A stretch of DNA of 5,839 bases from positions 1 to 5,839 of the forward strand of contig JAJYVN010000191.1 of the NCBI GenBank assembly GCA_021791995.1. The letters are read 5' to 3'. The stretch is from Bacillota bacterium. Lineage in GTDB: Bacteria; Bacillota; Sulfobacillia; RBS10-35; JAJYVN01. Below the pieces are notes generated by a model. The model made no database searches. It was not told the origin of the DNA and saw nothing but the letters and a program-made list of their open reading frames with translations. Numbering within the stretch: the first letter of the stretch is position 1; every line of letters begins with the position of its first letter. The position numbers and the translations under genes were made by a program. Of this stretch, positions 1-5,698 are shown one piece after another.

Positions 1-63
1 GGGCTGGTCCGGGCCAGCTAGGGGAGTTTTCTCTTCACCAGCCAAATTCCTGGTTTCCAGGAA
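1..63. repeat. Cluster of short inverted repeats with alternative pairings
   Basis: A 7-bp perfect stem TTCCTGG/CCAGGAA with a TTT loop lies at 47-63. To its left, GGCTGGT at 2-8 is fully complementary to ACCAGCC at 37-43, while its core GCTGG (3-7) can pair instead with CCAGC at 14-18 over a six-base loop. The two pairings exclude each other. A further weak hairpin with wobble pairs can form at 21-36. Neither strand shows a clean T-tract right after the 47-63 stem, so a standard intrinsic terminator is not certain. It could be the end of a rightward gene outside the window or the leader of a leftward one. Confidence 0.45.
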
Positions 64-554
64 ACGGTAACTCTCTTTCCTTTGTCTTCCTCACAATTGT
101 GGGGCGCACCCGACGGTAACGGATCAACGGCTGTCTACACTCCCAAGCCAGTCCCTTACTCTACCATGACCTCCTTCTCCCGTGCCGATGTGCCCATGCA
201 TTCATGCTACCAACCGCATCCAGCCGTGTTCAGTCCCGCCCGAGCCTCCCCCAGCCCCCTCCCGCCAACCGGTAATCCAACGCACCACACCGAATAGTTA
301 CCATGACCAGAAATCATGCGCCGCTGATTTCGGTCTTCTGAGTCTCACCATCTCATGAACGGCGGGCAGCGCTCTGCCGGAGTTGAGGAATGTTTGGGGC
401 CATCCCACCCGGACTGCACTACACACCATCTGTCCACAACTGACTGTGACCCTTCGAAATGGTCTTCGGTATGATGCGTTGATCCTTGATCCAACCGTCT
501 CATCCACAGGTCGCATCTCATGTCCAAATACTTTTCATTTTGGCCGCGTCAGCG
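1..554. other. Gene-free left-edge region of 554 bp
   Basis: No convincing coding sequence lies between the rsmI stop and the window edge. Open frames of 60-78 codons exist on both strands, but none has a recognisable family motif, a well-placed ribosome binding site and a normal start together. Visible structure: clustered inverted repeats at 1-63, a perfect 10-bp palindrome CACAATTGTG at 92-101, a tandem TTGATCC pair at 479-492, and a pyrimidine-rich plus-strand stretch around 71-90. No intrinsic terminator is seen just after rsmI (555), so the operon transcript may run on into this region. It may be the leader or promoter region of a leftward gene outside the window, or decayed sequence. 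I cannot tell which. Confidence 0.6.
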
Positions 555-1403
555 TCATTCCGACCGGCGTCGAGCAAGCGCAGCCACATAGAGCGCTCGC
601 TTCGGCATCCCGAGGGTAGCGGCCACCTCCGCTACCGCCCGCGAAAGGGCCGTGCCCTCTGCGCATAGATGCATCACCTCATCCACGGCGATCAGCATTC
701 CGCTCTCGGGAGGATGCCCAATCCCCGTCTCCGGACCGATGCACAGGACGATCTCTCCCCGTGGCGCGTCGACGGAAACCCTGGCAGCCAGCTCTGCTAC
801 CGTGCCCCGGATAACTTCTTCGTGCAACTTCGTGAGTTCCCGAGCCACGACGGCGTGCCTATGACCGTAACCGAGGGCGCACATCCGGCTGAGACTCCCC
901 GGCAACCGCCTGGGCGATTCATACCAAACACCGGTCATAGGGCGGGAAAGCGCCTCGCGCACCATAGCGTCGCGTTGCGCGAACGTACGAGGTAAAAAGC
1001 CATAAAAGGCAAATGCATGCATAGGAAGCCCCGAGAGTACTAGTGCCGGAAGAAAGGCGCTGGGTCCGGGCAGAGCAGTAACCTCAGCCCCGGCTTCCAG
1101 CGCCGCGTGCAGAAGCCGATAGCCTGGATCCGCCACTGATGGGGTCCCGGCGTCGCTCACAGCGACAAGATGGCTTCCCTGTACCAGCAGGCGCCGCACA
1201 TCCCGCAGACGCTCGGCTTCGTTATGTTCATGGTAACTGAGCAAAGTGCTCCGGATGCCGTGATGATTCAGCAACACAGCAGTTCGTCGCGTATCCTCCG
1301 ATAATATAATATCAGCCGCACGCAATTCGTCGAGCGCGCGCAGCGTGATGTCGCGCAGGTTGCCAATCGGCGTGGAGCAGAGCACCAGCCGGCCTCTCGC
1401 CAC
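555..1403 (-). CDS. rsmI: 16S rRNA (cytidine1402-2'-O)-methyltransferase RsmI
   Basis: RsmI uses S-adenosylmethionine to methylate the 2'-OH of C1402 in the 30S decoding centre, next to the base methylated by RsmH. The 282-residue protein has the tetrapyrrole-methylase fold with all the family landmarks: STPIGNLRDIT at residues 10-20, SEDTRR at 35-40, SYHEHNE near 56-62, SDAGTPSVADPG at 83-94, LPGPSA at 111-116, GFLPR at 135-139, YESPRR at 161-166, ARELTKLHEE at 187-196 and RGEIVL at 215-220. A small helical C-terminal module (about 250-280, with LGMPKRALY) is usual for bacterial RsmI. The start is GTG, 2 nt after the ricT stop; a G-rich GGTGGGG at 1411-1417 lies 7 nt upstream, and translational coupling to ricT is likely. 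Length is typical and nothing is broken. It is the last visible gene of the operon. Confidence 0.97.
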   Translation of the reverse strand: MARGRLVLCSTPIGNLRDITLRALDELRAADIILSEDTRRTAVLLNHHGIRSTLLSYHEHNEAERLRDVRRLLVQGSHLVAVSDAGTPSVADPGYRLLHAALEAGAEVTALPGPSAFLPALVLSGLPMHAFAFYGFLPRTFAQRDAMVREALSRPMTGVWYESPRRLPGSLSRMCALGYGHRHAVVARELTKLHEEVIRGTVAELAARVSVDAPRGEIVLCIGPETGIGHPPESGMLIAVDEVMHLCAEGTALSRAVAEVAATLGMPKRALYVAALARRRSE

Positions 1404-1405
1404 CC

Positions 1406-2269
1406 TCAGACCCCACCCGCATCTCGGGACTGCGGGGTCGTGCAGCGTTCACACATGCCATCCTGACACCCGTTGTGGCGAAATACCTCATCAGCCGGCA
1501 GCCAGACGGGCGTCGGATCATCGAAGAGAACCTGCACCTTCCGCTCCAACACGTTCAAATTCACGACGCGCCCCTCTCCCGTCGCTGTGAACACCTTGAC
1601 GCCAAGTGGGGGGAGTTCATCGTGAGCGCCTTCGTAATTTTCAATCTCATAGCGCAGGCAGCACTTGAGTCGACCGCAAGCGCCTGCCAACTTGCCCGGA
1701 TTCAAGGCCAAGTTTTGAAGTTTAGCCATCTTAATGGAGATAGGCTGGAACTCTGTGAGCCACCGTGAGCAGCAGAGGCGCTGCCCGCATGGGCCGATAC
1801 CGTCGATGGCCTTGGCTTCATCACGTGCCCCTATCTGACGCATCTCGATCCGGCAATGAAATTCCGCAGCCAAATCACGGACCAATTGCCTGAAATCGAC
1901 GCGTTGGTCGGCTGTGAAAGTAATCGTGATCCGACTCCCGTCGAGCACACTCTCGGCCCCAACGGGGCGCATCGATAAACCAAGGGCGCGTACCCGCTGC
2001 TGACAGGCATCGAGCGCCTTGGCACTCCGTTGCTTGGTGTGCTTCTCCCGCTCCAAGTCGCCAGGGCTTGCCTTGCGTAGAACACGACGAACGGGATTGG
2101 GCAATTCATCAATCGGTCGATCGGCGGGCTCGGTGATCACCCGCCCCAGGCCAGGACCGTTAGCCGTTTCCACGACCACTTTATCCAATCTGTGGAGCCC
2201 TAAAGTTCCTGATTCAAAATGATAGAGCTTGCCTGCTTCACGAAAACGCACCGCCACCACTGTCGGCAT
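1406..2269 (-). CDS. ricT: RicT (YaaT), PSP1-domain Fe-S protein
   Basis: RicT belongs to the PSP1 family. In Bacillus it forms a complex with RicA (YmcA) and RicF (YlbF) that carries Fe-S clusters, assists RNase Y-dependent RNA maturation, and is needed for sporulation, competence and biofilm formation. The 287-residue protein opens with the typical VVAVRFREAGKLYHF segment (about 4-18). It has the two conserved cysteine motifs, CGQRLCC (C161, C166, C167) and ACGRLKCCLRYE (C198, C203, C204), which hold cluster ligands in the family. Unusually clear is a third group near the end, H265 and C268-x4-C273-x2-C276. The ATG start is preceded by GGAAGGA at 2281-2287, 11 nt away; two nearby upstream ATGs are out of frame. 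It lies 35 nt after holB. Its partners RicA and RicF are not in the window, as expected, since they are encoded elsewhere in Bacillus. Confidence 0.97.
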   Translation of the reverse strand: MPTVVAVRFREAGKLYHFESGTLGLHRLDKVVVETANGPGLGRVITEPADRPIDELPNPVRRVLRKASPGDLEREKHTKQRSAKALDACQQRVRALGLSMRPVGAESVLDGSRITITFTADQRVDFRQLVRDLAAEFHCRIEMRQIGARDEAKAIDGIGPCGQRLCCSRWLTEFQPISIKMAKLQNLALNPGKLAGACGRLKCCLRYEIENYEGAHDELPPLGVKVFTATGEGRVVNLNVLERKVQVLFDDPTPVWLPADEVFRHNGCQDGMCERCTTPQSRDAGGV

Positions 2270-2304
2270 GACATTTCATTTCCTTCCAAACATCGGGCCA
2301 ACCT

Positions 2305-3354
2305 CTATCGCTCTTCTCGCACACGCAAGCCACCTTGTGTAGGAGCGTAGCACGAGCGCCGAAGTCGTTGCAATCGAATAAACAGGACGTACCAATTGAG
2401 AGAGGCATTGACATTGGCATCCGCGGCCTGTAGCGCCTGCATGCAGGCCTCCAGGCAAAGCCCCAAACCATGTTGAGAGTAGGCGGCCGACAGCGTTTCG
2501 ATGTCCCCGACATCCAAGCCCGACACACTGCCGATCCTAGAGGATAGATCCTCTCGATATACCAGCGTGTCGCGCAGCACTGCCAGGGCAGTCTCCGGCG
2601 AGGCGCTGGCCGACGCAAGTTCTGCGGCTGCCACGGCAGCTTCTGCCGAAGTCCCGGCAAGTAGACCGGCCACCAGTTGTGCCAGCCAAGGCGGGGCATC
2701 GCGCGAAGAGGGCCAGCGTTGCGCGATGGCAAGCGCCCGTCCGGGCCAGCCACCGGCCATGTGTACAATCGCCTCCGCCTCGTCGGCTGCGAGGGCACTC
2801 TGTTGTTGCAATAACCAGGGCACCAGATCCGCCGCCGACATCGGCCGTAAGCGAAGTGGCAGGCAACGGGAACACAGCGTCGGTTCCATCTGTGCCGGCG
2901 CGGAAGCAGTCAGAATGAAGAGTGCCGCCCCGGGAGGATCCTCCAATGTCTTGAGCAATGCGGCAGCCGCAGGCCCGGTAAGCCGTTCGCAGGCCTCAAT
3001 AACAAAGACGTTCGCAGCGCCTACGGCGGGACGCACCTGGGAAGCGGCCGCGATCGCGCGCACTTCGTCAATACCGAGGGTTCCTTCCGCCGCTGTCCAA
3101 TGGAGATCTGGATGGGTCCGCTTGATGACCCCCAGGCACCCGTAACAGTCACCGCAAGGTAAACAGGCTCCGGCGTCGAGTCGGTCGCAAAACTGGGCCA
3201 TCGCCATTACTTCCGCAAAAACCATGGCGTCCGCTTCAAGCGGTCCCACAATGAGTTGTGCCTGTGCCACTCTGCCGCGGCGCAGACAATACAGGGCCGT
3301 CTCTATCGCCCATTCTTGTCCCTTTGGAAGGCGCACGCTGTCCGTCTCCCGCAC
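2305..3354 (-). CDS. holB: DNA polymerase III delta' subunit (clamp loader)
   Basis: HolB is the delta' stator subunit of the clamp-loader complex that loads the sliding clamp onto primed DNA. The 349-residue protein has an AAA+ fold. Its P-loop position is degenerate (VGPLEADAM, about 36-44, without the GKT/GKS), as expected for delta', which does not bind ATP productively. A zinc-module cysteine group follows: C56, C64, then CGDCYGC with C67, C70 and C73. LLKTLEDPPG lies at 133-142, and an SRC motif at 162-164 supplies the arginine finger R163 that acts on the neighbouring DnaX subunit. The start is GTG, 3 nt after the darA stop, with AAGGTG at 3361-3366, 6 nt upstream, inside the end of darA. 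A second GTG at codon 7, preceded by GGGAG, is a possible alternative. A holA-type delta was excluded because of the SRC and zinc motifs. Confidence 0.93.
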   Translation of the reverse strand: MRETDSVRLPKGQEWAIETALYCLRRGRVAQAQLIVGPLEADAMVFAEVMAMAQFCDRLDAGACLPCGDCYGCLGVIKRTHPDLHWTAAEGTLGIDEVRAIAAASQVRPAVGAANVFVIEACERLTGPAAAALLKTLEDPPGAALFILTASAPAQMEPTLCSRCLPLRLRPMSAADLVPWLLQQQSALAADEAEAIVHMAGGWPGRALAIAQRWPSSRDAPPWLAQLVAGLLAGTSAEAAVAAAELASASASPETALAVLRDTLVYREDLSSRIGSVSGLDVGDIETLSAAYSQHGLGLCLEACMQALQAADANVNASLNWYVLFIRLQRLRRSCYAPTQGGLRVREER

Positions 3355-3357
3355 CCG

Positions 3358-3687
3358 TCACACCTTCTCGAAGCGATCCACGGACAGAACGAAAAGCGTC
3401 GCTCCGCCGACTTGCACCTCCACCGGATAGGGCACGTAGGACTCCGTGGCGCCGCTTAGCGGCGCCAACGGCGTAACCAACTGCTCTCGGGCGCGGCAGG
3501 TGCTCCGCACCACGCTTATCAAATCCTCAACTCGCTCATCGTCCGCCCCGATCATCAATGTAGTGTTGCCCTCACGCAGGAAACCCCCGGTGCTTGCCAG
3601 CTTGGTCGCGCGCAGACCTCTGGCCAGCAGGCCCTCCAGGAGGTGTACCGCGTCCTTATCCTGGACAACGACGATCACGAGTTTCAC
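3358..3687 (-). CDS. darA: DarA (YaaQ), cyclic-di-AMP-binding PII-like protein
   Basis: DarA is a small trimeric PII-like protein that binds cyclic di-AMP; its downstream target is not firmly established. The 109 residues match the Bacillus protein in length and closely in sequence: start MKLVIVVVQDKDA, the binding-loop region TKLASTGGFLREGNTT (28-43), MIG (45-47), SYVPYPVEVQVGGATLFVL near the C-terminus. The conserved TGGFL and GNTT segments include residues that contact the nucleotide in known structures. The reading frame is open to 3870, but that longer version would overlap tmk by about 180 bp and lacks family similarity; the GTG at 3687-3685 gives the correct N-terminus and has a strong GGGAGG site 7 nt upstream. 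It starts 4 nt after the tmk stop, so coupling is likely. Its presence implies the cell makes c-di-AMP. Confidence 0.95.
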   Translation of the reverse strand: MKLVIVVVQDKDAVHLLEGLLARGLRATKLASTGGFLREGNTTLMIGADDERVEDLISVVRSTCRAREQLVTPLAPLSGATESYVPYPVEVQVGGATLFVLSVDRFEKV

Positions 3688-3691
3688 GGTC

Positions 3692-4399
3692 TTACCTCCC
3701 GACCGACCCTGGACCAGGCCTGCGCAGGTATCCTCTGCGGGTAAGTGTCGCTGCGACCGCGACGCGGATCTCGTCACGAACTTCCTCCAACCCACGGGTC
3801 GCGTCGAGCACCTTGAATCGCTCAGGCTCTTCCGCCGCAAGGGCGCGATACCCCTGCCGCACCGCTTCATGGTAGGCGTCGGAGCGGCGTTCGATGCGGT
3901 CGGCGGAGACGGACGCCCTGCAACTGCGTGCCCGCGCGAAGGATGCTGGCGCGTCCAACAAAATAGTCAAATCTGGTTTCACCCCATCGGTGATCCTGTC
4001 GTTGACCGCGCCGATGAAGCATCTGTCCACGCCAAGTCCAAAGCCCTGATAAGCAATACTGCTATCGACAAAGCGATCACACACCACGACATCGCCACGT
4101 GCCAATGCCGGAGCGACAACGTCAGTGAACGCCTGGGCTCGAGCGGCCGCAAAGAGGAGAACCTCAGTGTCTGGCCGGAGTTCGTCCATTTGAAAATCTA
4201 GCAAAAGCTCGCGCAACTTCTCACCGAGTCGGGTGGCTCCGGGCTCTCGGAGCGCGGTCACGGGCACCTGCGCATCCTGCAGCCACTTATACAGCAGCTG
4301 AGCCTGCGTCGTCTTCCCGCCGCCCTCGCCGCCTTCAAGGGTGATGAGGCAACCAGACAGCGATCGCCGGGCGGCGTGCGGCCGATCAGAGGTCTTCAT
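3692..4399 (-). CDS. tmk: Thymidylate kinase (dTMP kinase)
   Basis: Tmk phosphorylates dTMP to dTDP with ATP, an essential step of dTTP synthesis. The 235-residue protein carries the P-loop EGGEGGGKTT (22-31), the dTMP-binding REPGATRLGE (51-60, with Ala where Gly is usual in REPGGT), the DRFVDSSIAYQG motif (108-119) and a LID segment with DRIERRSDAYHEAVRQGY (167-184). The N-terminus is about 12-15 residues longer than common Tmk proteins, which usually begin just before the beta strand leading to the P-loop. The ATG at 4399 is the first in-frame start after a TGA one codon earlier, and no in-frame ATG, GTG or TTG lies between it and the P-loop. Its ribosome binding site is poor: TGAGG sits almost against the ATG and GTGGTG lies just upstream. 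It is the first gene of the five-gene operon; the operon promoter was not identified with confidence. Confidence 0.96.
   Translation of the reverse strand: MKTSDRPHAARRSLSGCLITLEGGEGGGKTTQAQLLYKWLQDAQVPVTALREPGATRLGEKLRELLLDFQMDELRPDTEVLLFAAARAQAFTDVVAPALARGDVVVCDRFVDSSIAYQGFGLGVDRCFIGAVNDRITDGVKPDLTILLDAPASFARARSCRASVSADRIERRSDAYHEAVRQGYRALAAEEPERFKVLDATRGLEEVRDEIRVAVAATLTRRGYLRRPGPGSVGR
3695..3700 (-). promoter_or_regulatory. Ribosome binding site that sets the darA start
   Basis: GGGAGG on the minus strand, inside the last codons of tmk, lies 7 nt before the GTG at 3687. It supports the 109-residue start over the longer open frame reaching back to 3870. Confidence 0.85.
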
Positions 4400-4511
4400 A
4401 CCTCACCACATCTGACATCGACGCCCAAATAAAAGAATTCGCTTGATGAGCAGCCGGTTCCTGCCCAAGCGCAGTCATGCGCCGCAGTAGGCAGTGGCGA
4501 TGTTCCGTACA
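4400..4511. other. Intergenic gap between arginase and tmk
   Basis: This 112-bp gap contains the candidate terminator at 4427-4471 and must also hold any dedicated tmk promoter. I looked for -35/-10 pairs on the minus strand and found no good one; TTTTAT at about 4430-4435 resembles a -10 but has no partner at the right distance. The operon may depend on read-through or on a promoter with weak match to consensus. Confidence 0.5.
4427..4471 (-). terminator. Candidate intrinsic terminator after arginase
   Basis: On the minus strand CGCTTG (4471-4466) pairs with CAAGCG (4445-4440), and inside it GCAG (4464-4461) pairs with CTGC (4453-4450) around a 7-base loop. The stem is followed by AATTCTTTTATTT, a T-rich tail at 4439-4427. 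The interior mismatches make the stem weaker than a textbook terminator, so it may be partial. If active it would uncouple arginase from the tmk operon. Confidence 0.45.
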
Positions 4512-5405
4512 TCAGTAGATGCCCTCGCCCAATGCCGAGGCGATGAGTTCGACCGCTAGTGTCGCCGTGCAGTTCCGTTCGTCAAGAGTGGGATTCAGTT
4601 CCACCACGTCCATGCTGCCGACTAAACCACTATCGGAGGCCAGTTCCATCTCCAGATGGGCTTCACGGTAGGTCAATCCTCCACGGACGCGCGTGCCCAC
4701 ACCCGGCGCGTAGAGTGGATCCAACACATCCAAATCGACACTCAGATGGAACCGCTGCGCACCGCCGTCTGTGGCCACGGCGATCGCCTGGGTAACCACC
4801 GCGCCGATGCCACGTTGGTCGATATCCTTCATGGTGAAGACCGTCACTTCAGATTGGTGCAGCACCGCTCGTTCAAGTCGATCCACACTCCGGACACCGA
4901 CGATCACGGTCTGCCGCTCGGTTACCGTCGACCCGCGCCCAATGCGCACAAGATCCGCCACTCCCCGACCAGTCGCCACCGCCAGCGCCATACCATGGAT
5001 ATTCCCACTTGGGCTGGTCTCCTCGGTATTGAGGTCCCCGTGGGTGTCCAGCCAGATCACCCCGCCACTCAGTCCTGCCGTACGTCTTCCCGCCAGCATG
5101 CCAATTGTCACACTGTGGTCCCCACCCAGAATCAAGGGCATCGCATGCCGGCTCAGGATGCCGCCGACAACCCCCGCCACATCACGGCACACCGTGACGA
5201 TCTCCGGCAGATATCGCAAACGTGGCTGGGACTGCACGTGACCTTCCGATACCGGCACCTCTATGCAGCCGCCGTCCACCACTTGGAGGCCGAGCGCACC
5301 AAGCGCCTCATACAGTCCAGCATAACGCATGGCTGTGGGCCCCATATCAGTCCCACGCCGCGCGGCGCCCAGGTCCCACGGCACCCCAACCACCTCGACC
5401 CGCAA
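4512..5405 (-). CDS. rocF: Arginase (ureohydrolase family)
   Basis: Arginase hydrolyses L-arginine to L-ornithine and urea using a two-manganese centre. The 297-residue length is standard. Metal ligands are present: GGDHS with H97, the DTHGD motif with D120, H122 and D124, and SVDLDVLDP with D224 and D226. SPSGNIHG (131-138, with H137) and the late VELNPTLDE (E269) point to arginase rather than agmatinase or formiminoglutamase. The one departure is Thr instead of Ala in the second metal motif (DAHGD is usual). The N-terminal VGVPWDLGAARRGTDMGP fits the family. The start is TTG at 5405-5403, behind a very G-rich ribosome binding site; GTG codons 5 and 8 are less likely starts because of spacing. 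A hairpin with a T-rich tail follows, so it is probably its own transcript. rocF is used in the Bacillus sense; a role in arginine catabolism is inferred. Confidence 0.95.
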   Translation of the reverse strand: MRVEVVGVPWDLGAARRGTDMGPTAMRYAGLYEALGALGLQVVDGGCIEVPVSEGHVQSQPRLRYLPEIVTVCRDVAGVVGGILSRHAMPLILGGDHSVTIGMLAGRRTAGLSGGVIWLDTHGDLNTEETSPSGNIHGMALAVATGRGVADLVRIGRGSTVTERQTVIVGVRSVDRLERAVLHQSEVTVFTMKDIDQRGIGAVVTQAIAVATDGGAQRFHLSVDLDVLDPLYAPGVGTRVRGGLTYREAHLEMELASDSGLVGSMDVVELNPTLDERNCTATLAVELIASALGEGIY

Positions 5406-5409
5406 ACTA

Positions 5410-5422
5410 CCCCCCTCCCTCC
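5410..5422 (-). promoter_or_regulatory. G-rich ribosome binding site of arginase
   Basis: GGAGGGAGGGGGG on the minus strand ends 4 nt before the TTG start of arginase. It contains more than one Shine-Dalgarno register and supports the TTG at 5405 over downstream GTG codons. The four or more G runs could also fold into a two-layer quadruplex in the mRNA, which is only a possibility. Confidence 0.75.
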
Positions 5423-5462
5423 ATACCGAACCGGAACCCCGCGACAGCCACGCGCGATGAGA

Positions 5463-5588
5463 TCACTGTGGTGAGCGAGCCCAGAGCTCAAAAGTCGCCT
5501 CCTTCCATCCCGACGCCGCAGCCAACCGGGCAAGCGCTGCCCTAACAGCGGCTTGCTGCCTAATTCGAGACGAGACGCTGCGGCGCAT
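5463..5588 (-). CDS. Possible 41-residue small protein upstream of arginase
   Basis: This frame starts at ATG 5588 and ends with TGA at 5463, 57 nt before the arginase start. The product is basic and Ala/Arg-rich in its first two thirds (QQAAVRAALARLAAA in the middle), which would form an amphipathic helix, and ends with GWKEATFELWARSPQ. I recognise no family. A weak GGTGG lies about 9 nt upstream of the ATG. The composition looks protein-like, but at this length a chance frame is quite possible; it could also be a remnant of an older gene. A leader-peptide role for arginase is speculation. Confidence 0.3.
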   Translation of the reverse strand: MRRSVSSRIRQQAAVRAALARLAAASGWKEATFELWARSPQ

Positions 5589-5652
5589 ACCCGTCCGCCA
5601 CCCGGCAACAGGCCGTCAGCACCAAGGTGGAAACCGCCGTTAGTATACGCAT
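5560..5652 (-). CDS. Possible 30-residue peptide with lipobox-like N-terminus
   Basis: The frame starts at ATG 5652 and ends with TAG at 5560. It begins MRILTAVSTLVLTACC, a short hydrophobic segment followed by LTAC (12-15), which fits a lipoprotein lipobox with C15 as the lipidated residue; the remaining 15 residues are polar. A GGAGGG at 5664-5669 lies 11 nt upstream but is part of the tRNA terminator stem. The frame also contains the possible -10 element at 5642-5647, so both readings cannot easily be true. Very likely chance, but recorded because of the signal-like start. Confidence 0.15.
   Translation of the reverse strand: MRILTAVSTLVLTACCRVADGYAPQRLVSN
5642..5647 (-). promoter_or_regulatory. 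Possible -10 element for arginase
   Basis: TATACT on the minus strand matches five of six bases of the TATAAT consensus and sits just past the tRNA-Asn terminator, where an arginase promoter would be expected. No good -35 hexamer is found 16-18 nt upstream (the region is terminator stem), and the nearby TG is one base off the extended -10 position. It would give a leader of roughly 230 nt before arginase, including the 41-codon frame. Confidence 0.3.
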
Positions 5653-5654
5653 CC

Positions 5655-5689
5655 ATAGAAACGCCCTCCACCGCATGCGGCAGAGGGCG
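5655..5689 (-). terminator. Intrinsic terminator of tRNA-Asn
   Basis: On the minus strand CGCCCTC (5689-5683) pairs with GAGGGCG (5668-5662). The stem continues inward through two G-U pairs and CCG/CGG, capped by CATG, giving about 12 base pairs. It is followed at once by TTTCTAT (5661-5655). The plus strand has no T run after the stem, so it works leftward, 9 nt beyond the encoded CCA of the tRNA. Confidence 0.82.
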
Positions 5690-5698
5690 GACATGACT

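Noticed and set aside
165..176. Perfect AAGGAGGT on the minus strand followed by ATG
   Set aside because: The ATG is only about one base from the site and opens a three-codon frame ending at TAA; no other start follows at proper spacing.
82..297. 71-codon plus-strand frame with TTG start
   Set aside because: No ribosome binding site, Pro/Ser-rich, no family resemblance.
430..508. Two DnaA-box-like 9-mers, CTGTCCACA (430-438) and TCATCCACA (500-508)
   Set aside because: They carry two and one mismatches to TTATCCACA, and there is no AT-rich unwinding region or further box cluster, so an origin is not supported.
298..527. Two overlapping minus-strand frames of 60 and 72 codons downstream of rsmI
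   Set aside because: Neither has a good ribosome binding site or recognisable motif, and they compete for the same bases.
2238..2798. 186-codon minus-strand frame overlapping the end of holB and the start of ricT
   Set aside because: It lies in a different frame over a conserved gene, is rich in Arg and Pro, and has no family match.
2501..3145. 214-codon plus-strand frame opposite holB
   Set aside because: Antisense shadow; Ser/Ala/Arg-rich and without motifs.
3688..3870. Extended 170-residue version of DarA starting at 3870
   Set aside because: The extra 61 residues are tmk read in another frame; the family length of 109 residues and the GGGAGG site fix the start at 3687.
3446..4201. 251-codon plus-strand frame opposite tmk and darA
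   Set aside because: Antisense shadow covering two well-identified genes, without recognisable motifs.
4656..5474. 272-codon plus-strand frame opposite arginase
   Set aside because: Antisense shadow of a gene with full catalytic motifs; no family similarity of its own and a His/Arg/Pro-rich composition typical of antisense frames in GC-rich DNA.
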